From Nocardioides immobilis (GTDB taxonomy: Bacteria > Actinomycetota > Actinomycetes > Propionibacteriales > Nocardioidaceae): a stretch of DNA of 45,849 nucleotides. Position 1 is the stretch's first letter; each line of letters opens with the position of its first letter. A program made the translations under genes and the position numbers. The stretch lies in contig NZ_QXGH01000047.1 in NCBI RefSeq assembly GCF_003515065.1, positions 1-45,849 of the forward strand, in the 5' to 3' direction. Of this stretch, positions 8,698-18,017 are shown one piece after another. The notes beneath the pieces were generated by a model that ran no database searches, was not told the origin of the DNA, and saw nothing but the letters and a program-made list of their open reading frames with translations.

Positions 8698-9351
8698 ATG
8701 AGCACCGAGCAGCACGAGATCAGCCTCGACCAACAGGTCGCGCTCAAGGGCGCCGCGCAGCGGCTTGCGGAACACTTCAGCGGGACGTTCAACAAGGAGA
8801 CGATCGAGCGGTTCCTCGTCTCGTCCTACGACGAGTTCGCCGACCGCGCAACGCTCACCAACTTCCTGCCGCTCCTGGCCGAGCGGTTCGCCAAGCAGCG
8901 ACTCCAGGCCCTCGCCAGGGTGGAGGGCCATGGTAGTGACGGCAAGCCGATCGTCCTGTTCCTGTGCGTCCACAACGCCGGCCGGTCCCAGATGGCACTC
9001 GGCTTCTTCAACCACCACGCTCGGGACCGGGCGGTCGCGTGGTCCGGCGGCTCGGAGCCAGGCACCCAGATCAATCCCTCCGCGATCGAGGCGATGGCCG
9101 AGCGCGGCATCGACATCACCGAGGAGTACCCCAAGCCCTGGACCGAAGAGATCGTCAGCGCCGCGGACGTGGTGGTCACGATGGGCTGCGGCGACGCCTG
9201 CCCCTACTACCCCGGCAAGCGATACGAGGACTGGGAGCTCGACGACCCCGCCGGCAAGAGCGTCGAAGACGTCCGGCCCGTGCGCGACGAGATCGAACGA
9301 CGGGTCCTGGAGCTGCTCGATGAACTCGTGGCCGTCTCCGCAAAAGGGTGA
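8698..9351 (+). CDS. arsC: Arsenate reductase / arsenate-mycothiol transferase-like protein with N-terminal helical domain
   Basis: A 217-residue protein. The N-terminal ~75 residues (LKGAAQRLAEHFSG, then a region ending FAKQRLQALARV) match the three-helix bundle found before ArsC-type phosphatase domains in actinobacteria. The LMWP domain follows, with CVHNAGRS (CX5RS) near residue 90, a TMGCGDACPYYPG loop and a DDPAGK acid loop. It would reduce arsenate using mycothiol/mycoredoxin or thioredoxin. GGAAGGGG precedes the ATG. It is probably co-transcribed with the ArsR-fusion gene. No arsenite efflux gene (arsB/acr3) is in the window. Confidence 0.88.
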   Translation: MSTEQHEISLDQQVALKGAAQRLAEHFSGTFNKETIERFLVSSYDEFADRATLTNFLPLLAERFAKQRLQALARVEGHGSDGKPIVLFLCVHNAGRSQMALGFFNHHARDRAVAWSGGSEPGTQINPSAIEAMAERGIDITEEYPKPWTEEIVSAADVVVTMGCGDACPYYPGKRYEDWELDDPAGKSVEDVRPVRDEIERRVLELLDELVAVSAKG

Positions 9352-9420
9352 TTGCGTCCCGGTTCAGACCCGCAGGCTCACCGGCGTCAGCGAGCGCTCG
9401 GCGCGGCCACTATCGGCGCG

Positions 9421-10803
9421 TCAGAGGGCTCCCGTCCGCCACGGTCCGGTGATAGCGAGCGTGATTCCCGGGCTTTGAAGGTTCACGAAGAGCCAGCTGC
9501 CGTTGGTCGGTTCGAACACAGCCCCCGCCCACTCGGAGCCGCGGTAGTCCCGCGGCGCGACGTTCTTGCCCGCAGTACCGCCGCGGAGGTCGGCGATGTT
9601 GGCGGCGAAGCGGAAGATCTCCCCGTCGGTGGTCAGGCCGTGGACGTACTCCATGCCGCCGCCGTCCTCGCAGAGGACGAGGCCGCCGCGGGGGCTGACG
9701 CACATGTTGTCCGGTGCGTTGAGCACCTCTGCGCTGGGTGAGGCGAACAGCACCTGGAGCTCGTCGGTGGCCGGGTCGAGCTCGAAGACCTGGCCCTCGC
9801 CGGCCGGGCCGCCGTTGGTGGTGAGCACGTAGATCCGGTCGTTGCCGTACCAGGCGCCCTCGAGGCGGCCGAAGACCGCGGCGCCGTTGGCCTGGGCCTG
9901 GTAGCGCACCGTGTCGTCGGCGGGGTCGGGCTCGTCGACCGGCACCCAGCTGACCTTGCCGTACGACATCGCTCCGTGAGGACGGGTGTCGAGCGTGGTC
10001 TCGCCGATCCTCATCGCCTCCAGGCGGCCACCCTGGGCCAGGTCACCAGGCACCGTGGGCACGAAGCGGTAGAGGCAGGCGTCGCCGCGGTCCTCGGTCT
10101 CGTAAACGATTCCGGTCGCCGGATCGATCGCCGCCGCCTCGTGGTTGAACCGCCCCATGGCCTTGTAAGGAACCGGGTTGCCCTTGCCCTCCGACGCGAC
10201 CTCGAAGACGTAGCCGTGGCGCAGTCCGGCCGTCAGCCCGAATGTCTCTTCGCAGGTGAGCCAGGTGCCCCACGGGGTCGGTCCGCCCGCGCAGTTGCGC
10301 ATCGTGCCGCCGAGGCTTCCGTAGGACTCCAGGAACTGCCCGGCCTCCGGGTCGAACACCATCGTGCTGGTGCCGCCGCCAGCCGCCGGGTTGTACGCCG
10401 GGTCGGTGAACGCCGGAGCAGCGCTGCGCTCGTGGTTGCGCACGATGTGGACCCGGTCGCCGTACCGGAAAGCGCCCATGCCGTCGTGTGCGTCGGGGGT
10501 GGGTACGCCGTCGCTCATCGGGTCGTTGGTCCAGCCGTAGGAGAGGTACTCGAACCCACGCGGCAGCTGCAGCAGCGTCAGGCCGGTTGCCTGATCCTTC
10601 ACCGGCGCCAGCGGCCCGTACCCGGCGCCGAAGTCGAACTTGACGGTTTCCGCCGCGGCGGTCCTCGCCGTGAGGGCCTGGAACGGGATGCTGCCGGCCG
10701 CAGCGCCGAGCGCCGCGACGCCCGTGCCACGCAGGAAGGAGCGGCGGCCAAGGCTGGAACCTGCCGTCGAGCTGGTGGGGGTGGAGGAGGTCGTGTCGGT
10801 CAT
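9421..10803 (-). CDS. PhoX family phosphatase, Tat-exported
   Basis: A 460-residue protein with a twin-arginine signal: RRSFLRG at about residues 20-26, then a hydrophobic stretch and an AAAE cleavage region near residue 52. The remainder fits the PhoX/DUF839 family, whose members are Ca/Fe-dependent alkaline phosphatases; visible stretches include FEYLSYGW, IVRNHER and CEETFG in typical order. It would release phosphate from esters outside the cell. AAGGA lies 6 bases before the ATG. It is divergent from the metallophosphoesterase at 11005. No convincing PHO-box pair was found in the 200-bp intergenic space. Confidence 0.88.
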   Translation of the reverse strand: MTDTTSSTPTSSTAGSSLGRRSFLRGTGVAALGAAAGSIPFQALTARTAAAETVKFDFGAGYGPLAPVKDQATGLTLLQLPRGFEYLSYGWTNDPMSDGVPTPDAHDGMGAFRYGDRVHIVRNHERSAAPAFTDPAYNPAAGGGTSTMVFDPEAGQFLESYGSLGGTMRNCAGGPTPWGTWLTCEETFGLTAGLRHGYVFEVASEGKGNPVPYKAMGRFNHEAAAIDPATGIVYETEDRGDACLYRFVPTVPGDLAQGGRLEAMRIGETTLDTRPHGAMSYGKVSWVPVDEPDPADDTVRYQAQANGAAVFGRLEGAWYGNDRIYVLTTNGGPAGEGQVFELDPATDELQVLFASPSAEVLNAPDNMCVSPRGGLVLCEDGGGMEYVHGLTTDGEIFRFAANIADLRGGTAGKNVAPRDYRGSEWAGAVFEPTNGSWLFVNLQSPGITLAITGPWRTGAL

Positions 10804-11004
10804 CGAAGGTCCTTAAGGAGGTCGGGAACCGCAGCGCGGGCGCTTGCTCTGCGCCGATCGCGAGAAGGCTCCCGTGCGCCGCACCCCGGCCACAACGGGT
10901 GCCGCACTGTTGTCGACGAGCCTTGGCCGATGCGACACCACGAGTTCACCGGGTCCGGCAAGCCTCGCGTCATCCCCAGCCGTCGCCGAGACCAGGAGTA
11001 CCGC

Positions 11005-11976
11005 GTGAACCGCCTCTCGATATCCGCAGTCGTCGCCCTGTTCGCCCTTCCCGCGTTCGCGGTCGCACCCGGAGGGGCAACTGCGGCACCCGGCGGGCCG
11101 GCCGGCCCCGGCCCGACGACCTTCGCCCTCATCGGTGACACGCCGTACGGCGACGCGCAAAGGGTCCAGCTTCCCGCCCTGGTGAAGCAGGTCAACCTCG
11201 ACCCGAAGGTACGGATGGTTCTGCACGCGGGCGACGTCAAGAGCGGCTCCTCCACTTGCGACGACGCACGGTTCGCGGACCTGGCCTCGCTCTTCAACAC
11301 GTTCGCGGACCCGTTCGTCATCACCCCGGGGGACAACGAGTGGACCGATTGCCACCGCACCGCCGCCGGCGGCTACCTGCCGACTGAGCGACTGGCCGCT
11401 TTCCGTGAGCTGTTCTATCCCGAGGTCGGCCGGTCCCTGGGAAGCCGCACGATGACCATGACGGCCCAGCCGGTCGCCCAGCCGGAGCACGCGGACTACG
11501 TCGAGAACGTGCGATTCGTACGAAGCGGCGTCGTCTTCGCCACCGTGCACGTCGTGGGGAGCGAGAACGACCTGGCGCCGTGGAGCCAGCTTCCCGGCGG
11601 CGATCGCCCCGCCGAGCGGATTGCCGAGTTCGAGGCACGACAGGCCGCGAACCTGGCGTGGATCGACGCTGCGTTCGAGCAGGCGCGCGCCGTCGACGCT
11701 GCCGGAGTCGTGCTGATGATGCAGGCCGAGCCGGTGGAGAGTCCCGGGTTCACGGTGGAACGGGCGCGCATCGTCGAGCAGTCGCGCGACCTTGGCCGCC
11801 CAGTGCTGCTGGTGCACGGTGACGAGCACCTCTACGAGGTGGAGCGGGAGTACGCCGGCGTGCCGAACCTGACGCGTCTGGAGACCTTCGGGGATACTGC
11901 GACCCAGTGGCTGGCCGTGACCGTTGACCCGCGCACGCGCGACGTCTTCAGCTGGGAGCCCCGCTCGGTGGACTGA
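11005..11976 (+). CDS. Exported metallophosphoesterase
   Basis: A 323-residue protein with a signal peptide (residues 1-~29). The calcineurin-like metal motifs are present in order: IGDTPYGD near 42, HAGDVKSGS, PGDNEWTDC and a C-terminal HGDEHLY. Substrate unknown. I chose GTG 11005 because AGGAG lies 7 bases upstream and the signal peptide starts there; the same frame is open far upstream but that part is antisense to phoX. The gene differs clearly from the two tandem phosphoesterases at 28-31 kb: no carbohydrate-binding-like domain. Confidence 0.83.
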   Translation: MNRLSISAVVALFALPAFAVAPGGATAAPGGPAGPGPTTFALIGDTPYGDAQRVQLPALVKQVNLDPKVRMVLHAGDVKSGSSTCDDARFADLASLFNTFADPFVITPGDNEWTDCHRTAAGGYLPTERLAAFRELFYPEVGRSLGSRTMTMTAQPVAQPEHADYVENVRFVRSGVVFATVHVVGSENDLAPWSQLPGGDRPAERIAEFEARQAANLAWIDAAFEQARAVDAAGVVLMMQAEPVESPGFTVERARIVEQSRDLGRPVLLVHGDEHLYEVEREYAGVPNLTRLETFGDTATQWLAVTVDPRTRDVFSWEPRSVD

Positions 11977-12003
11977 CCGTCGGGCGGCGGTAACCGCGGT
12001 GGG

Positions 12004-12144
12004 TCAGAGCGCCGCGGGTGATTCCGCGTTGTCGACGACCAGCTCGGGCGTGCCGGTGCCGTCGGCGAGCGTGGCCCAGACCGACGGCGTCCCCTCGCTG
12101 TCCCACAGGGTGTAGGCGACCCGGCTGTCGGTCGGCAAGCGTGG
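12004..12144 (-). pseudogene. Truncated C-terminal fragment of a TolB-like protein
   Basis: The last ~45 codons of a minus-strand frame end at 12004 and read VAYT, GTPSVW, DGTGTP and DNAESPA in that order. The intact protein encoded at 32741-33715 ends with VAYT, GVPSVW, NGTGTP and DNAESPA at matching spacing. No start codon, signal or propeller part is present upstream, where the HD gene begins. It is best read as a relic of a paralogous or displaced gene. Confidence 0.6.
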
Positions 12145-12178
12145 CGTCGTTCGGTTGAAAGTTCTATCATCGTCCGGG

Positions 12179-12769
12179 ATGGCGCCGATGCGCACCGATG
12201 AGGGTGCTGAGCTCGCCTTGGCCGACGACATCGTCGGCCAGGCCAGGGCGCTTTCTGCCCGGCTTCTGGTCGGCCTGCCGGATCGTTGGCGGCACACGAT
12301 CGCGGTGGCCGAACGCGCAAGGGAGCTGACCGGTGCCGTGAATCCAGCGGACTGCGAGATTCTCTGCGCTGCGGCCTGGCTGCACGACGTGGGATATGCG
12401 CCGCTGATCGTCGACACCGGGTTCCACCCACTGGACGGTGCCAGGTATCTCGACGGGGAGGGGTGGCCGAGCCGGCTCTGCGGCCTGGTCGCTCACCACT
12501 CCGGTGCCCTGTTCGTGGCCCGAACGCTCGACCTGGGCGACCAGATGGCCGCCTATCCCGATGAACGGTCCCCCGTCACCGATGCCCTCGCGTACGCCGA
12601 CCAGACCGTCGGCTTTCGAGGAGAGCCGTTGCCGATCGAAGAGCGCATGGCCGACATGCTCCGTCGTCACGGATCAGGCTCGGCCAATGCCACCGCGCAC
12701 CGCTTCCGTGCCCCCTACCTGCTCGCCGCCGCGCACCGGGTACAGCAACGCCTGACACTCGCGACCTGA
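12179..12769 (+). CDS. HD domain protein
   Basis: A 196-residue predicted metal-dependent phosphohydrolase. An RH residue pair lies near residue 38, the HDVGY core near 69, and VAHHSG plus DALAYAD further on complete the HD ligand set (H...HD...HH...D). The substrate is unknown; small HD proteins of this subtype are common in actinobacteria. ATG 12179 was chosen; ATG 12188 is also possible and neither has a clear ribosome binding site. A TATCAT at 12168-12173 could be the -10 of a leaderless transcript. A decayed relative lies at 22198-22362. Confidence 0.75.
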   Translation: MAPMRTDEGAELALADDIVGQARALSARLLVGLPDRWRHTIAVAERARELTGAVNPADCEILCAAAWLHDVGYAPLIVDTGFHPLDGARYLDGEGWPSRLCGLVAHHSGALFVARTLDLGDQMAAYPDERSPVTDALAYADQTVGFRGEPLPIEERMADMLRRHGSGSANATAHRFRAPYLLAAAHRVQQRLTLAT

Positions 12770-12842
12770 CCCACGTTCCCTGGCGGCGTGGCCGGCCTCG
12801 ACGACGCTTGTTGTTCATCTGGGTGCCCGAAACTCTGCGCCC

Positions 12843-15800
12843 GTGACGGTCAGCGCCCAGCCAAACCTGCAGAGATCCCCATGGGCGGCTGCCCCTCGAA
12901 CACTCCTGGACGTCTTCGCTGAGGCGGCCCAGGCCTGCCCGGAGGCGCTCGCGCTGGACAGCGGCGTGGAGGTGCTGACGTACGCCGAGCTCGCTGAAGC
13001 CGCCTGGGAGCTGGCTGGCCGGCTGGCGGAGGCCGGTGTGGTCCGCGGCGACAAGGTGGGGGTGCGGATCAGGTCGGGCACCACCGAGCTGTACGTCGGG
13101 ATTCTCGGCGCGCTCCACGCCGGAGCCGCCTACGTCCCCGTCGACGCAGACGACCCGGACGAGCGCGCGCGGATGGTGTTCGCCGAGGCGCGCGTGGCGG
13201 CGGTGATCGGCAACGGCCTCGCGATCGAGACGACGCCCCACCTCAGCCGAACCCTGAGCGAGGACGGCGCCGACCACAGGCCGCCGACCGACGACGATGC
13301 CTGGGTCATCTTCACCTCCGGCTCCACGGGCACTCCGAAAGGTGTCGCCGTCACCCACCGCAACGCTGCTGCCTTTGTCGATGCCGAGGCCCGGCTGTTC
13401 CTCCAGCAGGACCCGATCGGCTCATCCGACCGGGTGATGGCCGGTCTCTCCGTGGCGTTCGACGCGAGCTGCGAGGAGATGTGGCTGGCCTGGGCCTACG
13501 GCGCCTGTCTGGTGCCCGCGCCGCGCTCACTGGTCCGCTCCGGCGTCGACGTCGGGCCCTGGCTGGTGGCCAACGACATCACCGTTGTGTCCACGGTGCC
13601 GACCCTGGTGTCGTTGTGGCCACCGGAGAGCCTGGCCCGGGTCCGGCTCCTCATCCTGGGCGGGGAGGCGTGCCCGCCCGAGCTCGCCGAGCGCCTGCAG
13701 GCTCCCGGCCGTGAGGTCTGGAACACCTACGGTCCGACCGAGGCCACCGTGGTGGCCTGCGGTGCACTGCTCGACGGCACCAGCCCGGTCCGGATCGGGC
13801 TGCCCCTGGACGGGTGGGACCTTGCGGTCGTCGACGCCGACGGCGTCCCGGTGGCGGAGGGTGAGACGGGTGAGCTGATCATCGGCGGTGTCGGCTTGGC
13901 GCGCTACCTGGATCCTGCCAAGGATGCCGAGAAGTACGCCCCGATGCCGACGCTCGGTTGGTCTCGTGCCTACCGGTCGGGCGATCTGGTCCGCAACGAC
14001 GCCGCTGGCCTGGTCTTCCTCGGGCGCGCGGACGACCAGATCAAGCTTGGCGGCCGGCGGATCGAGCTCGGCGAGATCGACGAGCAGCTGCTGCGCCTGC
14101 CCGGGGTGGTCGGTGGGGCCACCGCGGTGCGGGCGAGCAAGTCGGGCAACCGGCTCCTCGTCGGCTACCTCACGGTCGGCGAGGAGTACGACGGCCAGGT
14201 CGCGCTCGAGCTGTTGCGCCATCGGCTCCCCGCGGCCCTGGTGCCGCGACTTGCCGTCCTCGAGACGCTGCCGACGCGCACGTCGGGCAAGGTCGACCGT
14301 GACGCACTGCCGTGGCCGCTGCCCAAGGACCGGGTCAGCGTGGGCCTGCACGGCGTGCATGCCTGGATAGCAGAGATCTGGCACGACGTGCTCGGCGCTG
14401 ACGTCACCCGGCCCTCCGACGACTTCTTCGACTTCGGGGGCGGCTCGCTGACCGGGGCCCAGGTGGTCGGCCGGCTGCGGGAGCGGTATCCCGAGATCAC
14501 CGTGGGTGACCTCTACGAGCACCCGACCGTCGCAACCCTGGCCGCCGTGCTGGAGCAGCGCGGCGGCTCGGGGTCCCGCAGCGTCCGCGAGGTGATGCCG
14601 ATCCCACGCAAGACGCAGGCCGGTCAACTGTTCGCCCTGGTGCCGCTGCGAGCCTTGGCCGCTGCCCGTTGGGCGACCTGGCTCATGCTGGGCAGCAACC
14701 TCGCCGAACCGTGGCTCCCCTATCTGGCGACCTACCCGTGGTGGCTGGTCCTCCCCCTCGCGGCGGCGCTGCTCCTTCCGCCGGGACGGATGACCGTGGC
14801 CGCTGTCCTGGCCCGGGCAGTGCTGCGTGGCCTCGAGCCCGGCACCTACCCGCGGGGTGGGAAGGTGCATCTGCGGATCTGGCTGGCGGAGCGGATCCAG
14901 GACGAGCTGGCAGCCGCCGGTCTCGGTGGCGCGCCGTGGTTCCGCTACTACGCGCGGCTCCTCGGGGCCGACGTCGCGAAGGGCGTGGACCTGCACACCC
15001 TTCCGCCGGTCACCGGCTTCCTGGAGGTCGGCGAGGGCGCGGCCGTGGAGCCCGAGGTCGACCTCCGCGGGTTCTGGATCGACGGCGACCGTGTCCACGT
15101 GGGCCGTCTGCGTGTCGGCGCCGGTGCCCGGATCGGTGCCCGCAGCACCTTGGCGCCGGGCGCGTCCGTCGGCCGCGAGGCCGAGGTCGCTCCCGGATCG
15201 CTGGTGACCGGAGAGATCCCCGGCGAGGAGTTCTGGTCCGGGGCTCCTGCCGAGCGGGTCCACCGCCACGCACGTGGTCCGTGGTCCGCCGTACCGCCGC
15301 CGCGGGCGTCGCTCTGGTTCGGCATGTACGCAGTGATGTCGCTGCTGGTCGCTTCGCTGCCCGGGCTCGGTCTGCTGGCCGGGCTCGGCGTGCTGTTCAC
15401 GGTCGTGGACGATGCGGGCTCACTGGGGGAAGCCGTGAGGACGGCCCTGCCATGGATCCCGGCAGCCGCGATCGTCGGCTACCTGGTCCTCGGCATGCTG
15501 GTGCTGACGCTGGTGCGGCTGCTCGCGCTCGGCATGCAGTCGGGGCCCCACCCGGTGCGGTCGGCGCAGGGCGTGAGGATCTGGGGAACGCTGCGCGTCC
15601 TCGATGAGGCACGGACCTGGCTGTTCCCGCTCTACTCCAGCGCGCTGACCCCGTGGTGGCTTCGGCTGCTGGGCGCCGACATCGGCAAGGGCGTCGAAGC
15701 CTCGACGGTGCTGCTGATCCCGAAGTTCACCCGCGTCAACGACCATGCGTTCCTCGCTGACGACACTCTCATCGGCTGCTACGAGCTCGGGGGCGGTTGG

Positions 15801-16700
15801 ATCCGCGTGGAGCAGGTGAAGATCGGCAAGCGCGCCTTCATCGGCAACTCGGGGATGGCAGCTCCCGGGCGAAAGGTGCCCAAGGCGTCGCTGGTGGCCG
15901 TCCTGTCCGCGGTGCCTGCCCGGGCCAAGGCCAAAGCCGGTGTGTCGTGGGTGGGGAGCCCGCCGACCAGCCTGCGGCGCAACGCGGGAGACGCCGAGGA
16001 CACCCGCACCTATCACCCGTCCAAGCGGCTGCACGCGCTGCGCGGGCTCGTGGAGACCGGCCGGCTGGTGCCGATGCTGCTCGGAGTCCTGCTCGGCGCG
16101 ACTGTCGCGGTGTCTCTCTTGGCGCTGCTCGCGATCCATCCGCTGGCCGCTCTCGCGTTGGGCGGTCCGGTGATGCTCGCTGCAGGCGTGGTTGCGGCGC
16201 TGGTCACCGTGGCAGCGAAGTGGCTGCTGGTGGGTCGACATCGGCGCGGCGAGCACCCGCTGTGGTCGGGCTTCGTGTGGCGCAACGAGCTGGCCGACAC
16301 CTTCACCGAGGTGATCGCCGCCCCTTGGTTCGCCTCCATCACCCAGGGAACGGTCGCGCTCAACGTGTGGCTGCGGCTGCTCGGGGCTCGTATCGGCCAC
16401 GGCGTGTGGTGCGACACCTACTGGCTCCCGGAAACCGACCTGGTCGTCCTCGAGGACGGCGCCACCGTCAACACCGGCTGCGTGGTCCAGACCCACCTCT
16501 TCCACGACCGCGTGCTCAGCCTGGACACCGTGGCGCTGAAGGCCGGCGCCACCCTGGGACCGAACAGCGTTATCCTGCCGGCCGCGACGATCGGTCCCCA
16601 TGCCACAGTGGGCCCGGCGTCCTTGGTGATGCGTGGGGAGGCCGTCCCCAGCAGGACCCGCTGGCTGGGGAACCCGATCGGGCCCTGGGAGGAGAACTGA
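12843..16700 (+). CDS. Single-module membrane NRPS of the Pls/PosA type (poly-amino-acid synthetase-like)
   Basis: A 1285-residue protein. Adenylation domain, residues ~20-490: A3 IFTSGSTGTPKG near 155, A4-like FDASCEEMW near 210 with the Asp that binds an alpha-amino group, A5 NTYGPTEAT near 294, A7 YRSGDLVR near 377, A8 from ~394, A10 TSGKVDRDALP near 479. Carrier domain ~500-570, with DFFDFGGGSL carrying the phosphopantetheine Ser near 535. The last ~700 residues match the terminal domain of Pls/PosA enzymes: membrane segments alternating with three hexapeptide-repeat-like sections and no canonical condensation or thioesterase motif. Length is close to the ~1300 residues of epsilon-poly-lysine synthetase. 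The monomer is not predicted. It is coupled to the M1 peptidase gene. Confidence 0.88.
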   Translation: MTVSAQPNLQRSPWAAAPRTLLDVFAEAAQACPEALALDSGVEVLTYAELAEAAWELAGRLAEAGVVRGDKVGVRIRSGTTELYVGILGALHAGAAYVPVDADDPDERARMVFAEARVAAVIGNGLAIETTPHLSRTLSEDGADHRPPTDDDAWVIFTSGSTGTPKGVAVTHRNAAAFVDAEARLFLQQDPIGSSDRVMAGLSVAFDASCEEMWLAWAYGACLVPAPRSLVRSGVDVGPWLVANDITVVSTVPTLVSLWPPESLARVRLLILGGEACPPELAERLQAPGREVWNTYGPTEATVVACGALLDGTSPVRIGLPLDGWDLAVVDADGVPVAEGETGELIIGGVGLARYLDPAKDAEKYAPMPTLGWSRAYRSGDLVRNDAAGLVFLGRADDQIKLGGRRIELGEIDEQLLRLPGVVGGATAVRASKSGNRLLVGYLTVGEEYDGQVALELLRHRLPAALVPRLAVLETLPTRTSGKVDRDALPWPLPKDRVSVGLHGVHAWIAEIWHDVLGADVTRPSDDFFDFGGGSLTGAQVVGRLRERYPEITVGDLYEHPTVATLAAVLEQRGGSGSRSVREVMPIPRKTQAGQLFALVPLRALAAARWATWLMLGSNLAEPWLPYLATYPWWLVLPLAAALLLPPGRMTVAAVLARAVLRGLEPGTYPRGGKVHLRIWLAERIQDELAAAGLGGAPWFRYYARLLGADVAKGVDLHTLPPVTGFLEVGEGAAVEPEVDLRGFWIDGDRVHVGRLRVGAGARIGARSTLAPGASVGREAEVAPGSLVTGEIPGEEFWSGAPAERVHRHARGPWSAVPPPRASLWFGMYAVMSLLVASLPGLGLLAGLGVLFTVVDDAGSLGEAVRTALPWIPAAAIVGYLVLGMLVLTLVRLLALGMQSGPHPVRSAQGVRIWGTLRVLDEARTWLFPLYSSALTPWWLRLLGADIGKGVEASTVLLIPKFTRVNDHAFLADDTLIGCYELGGGWIRVEQVKIGKRAFIGNSGMAAPGRKVPKASLVAVLSAVPARAKAKAGVSWVGSPPTSLRRNAGDAEDTRTYHPSKRLHALRGLVETGRLVPMLLGVLLGATVAVSLLALLAIHPLAALALGGPVMLAAGVVAALVTVAAKWLLVGRHRRGEHPLWSGFVWRNELADTFTEVIAAPWFASITQGTVALNVWLRLLGARIGHGVWCDTYWLPETDLVVLEDGATVNTGCVVQTHLFHDRVLSLDTVALKAGATLGPNSVILPAATIGPHATVGPASLVMRGEAVPSRTRWLGNPIGPWEEN

Positions 16701-18002
16701 GTGCGAGGCACCGATCCCTACGTCCCGGGCCATGGCGACGGGTCCTACGGCGTCACCCACTATGACCTCACGCTGAGCTACCGGCCCGCCGGGAACCGGA
16801 TCGATGGACTGGCCGTGCTCGCCTGCGTCGCCCACGAGGAGGTCACCGCGCTCTCCTTAGACCTGCATCACCTGCGAGTCGCGAAGGTGTCGGTGAGCCG
16901 TGGCGGAGCCGTCCGCTCCACCCACCGGTCCGGCGCCGTTCGTGTCACCCTGTCGAGCCCGATCGCCGCCGGTGAGGAGTTCACGGTCACGGTCAAGTAC
17001 TCCGGCAGCCCAGTCCCCGTCCCGTCCCCATCGCTCGGCGAGGCAGGTTGGGAGGAGCTCGAGGACGGCGCCATCGTGGCCGCCCAGCCCCACGGCGCTC
17101 CGAGCTGGTTCCCCTGCAATGACCGCCCCGACGACAAGGCGACGTACTCCATCACCGTCTCGGCGCCGCAGGAGTACCACGTCGCCGTCAGCGGGGAGCT
17201 TGTCTCCAGCACGCGCGGTGGTTCGACGGTGACCTGGGCCTACGAGCAGCGTTCGCCGATGGCGACCTACCTCGCAACGGTGCAGATCGGCCGGTACGTC
17301 GTCAGGCAACAGCCTGCGGAGGTGCCGATGCGGGTCGTCATACCGCCGGACCTGCGCGGCGCTGGTTTTGATGCGTCCTTCGGTCGGCAACCGGAGATGA
17401 TGGCCTTCTTCGTCGACCGGTTCGGGCCCTACCCCTTCCCGTCCTACACCGTGGTGATCACCGACGACGACCTGGAGATCCCGCTGGAGTCTCAGTCGTT
17501 GTCGACGTTCGGGCGCAATTTCGCGCGGGACGACTGGGACGCGATCCGTCTGGTCGCCCACGAGCTTGCGCATCAGTGGTTCGGCAACGCGGTCACCCTC
17601 CGCCAGTGGCGGGACATCTGGCTGCACGAGGGCTTCGCGTGCTACGCAGAGTGGCTGTGGTCCGAGGAGTCCGGCGGACAGACGGCTGCGGAGTGGGCCG
17701 AGCACCACCACCAGAAGCTGTCCGATCTCCCCCAGGACCTCCTGCTCGGTGATCCGGGCCCCGATCTGATGTTCGACGACCGGGTCTACAAGCGCGGGGC
17801 GCTCACCCTCCATGCGCTGCGCCTGCGGATCGGCGAGGACGCGTTCTTCGACGTGCTCCGGGCCTGGGTGGCCAGGCACAAGGGCGGGAGCGTGGACACC
17901 GCGGACTTCGTGAGCCTCTGCGACCGAATCAGTGGAGAATCGCTCATCGACTTGTTCGAGAGCTGGCTGGGCAAGGCGGAGCTGCCTTCCCTGTCGGCCT
18001 GA
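16701..18002 (+). CDS. M1 family metallopeptidase (short form)
   Basis: A 433-residue zinc peptidase without signal peptide. HELAH is near residue 287 with the third ligand in WLHEGFACYAEW about 20 residues later. The usual GAMEN exopeptidase motif is replaced by LEIPLESQSL, as seen in short M1 relatives. Only the N-terminal beta and catalytic domains are present; the long helical C-terminal domain of PepN-type enzymes is absent. The GTG follows the NRPS stop codon directly, with GGAGGAG upstream inside the NRPS end, so the pair is translationally coupled. A role in trimming, releasing or degrading the NRPS product is inference from coupling. Confidence 0.88.
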   Translation: MRGTDPYVPGHGDGSYGVTHYDLTLSYRPAGNRIDGLAVLACVAHEEVTALSLDLHHLRVAKVSVSRGGAVRSTHRSGAVRVTLSSPIAAGEEFTVTVKYSGSPVPVPSPSLGEAGWEELEDGAIVAAQPHGAPSWFPCNDRPDDKATYSITVSAPQEYHVAVSGELVSSTRGGSTVTWAYEQRSPMATYLATVQIGRYVVRQQPAEVPMRVVIPPDLRGAGFDASFGRQPEMMAFFVDRFGPYPFPSYTVVITDDDLEIPLESQSLSTFGRNFARDDWDAIRLVAHELAHQWFGNAVTLRQWRDIWLHEGFACYAEWLWSEESGGQTAAEWAEHHHQKLSDLPQDLLLGDPGPDLMFDDRVYKRGALTLHALRLRIGEDAFFDVLRAWVARHKGGSVDTADFVSLCDRISGESLIDLFESWLGKAELPSLSA

Positions 18003-18017
18003 GCGCGCCGCCCGGCG

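Noticed and set aside
9976..11004. Long open frame upstream of the metallophosphoesterase start
   Set aside because: It is antisense to the phoX gene, Arg/Val-rich, without family similarity; the signal peptide and ribosome binding site place the start at 11005.
13527..15269. 580-codon open frame antisense to the NRPS
   Set aside because: High GC makes antisense frames open by chance; composition is low-complexity and the sense strand has clear domains.
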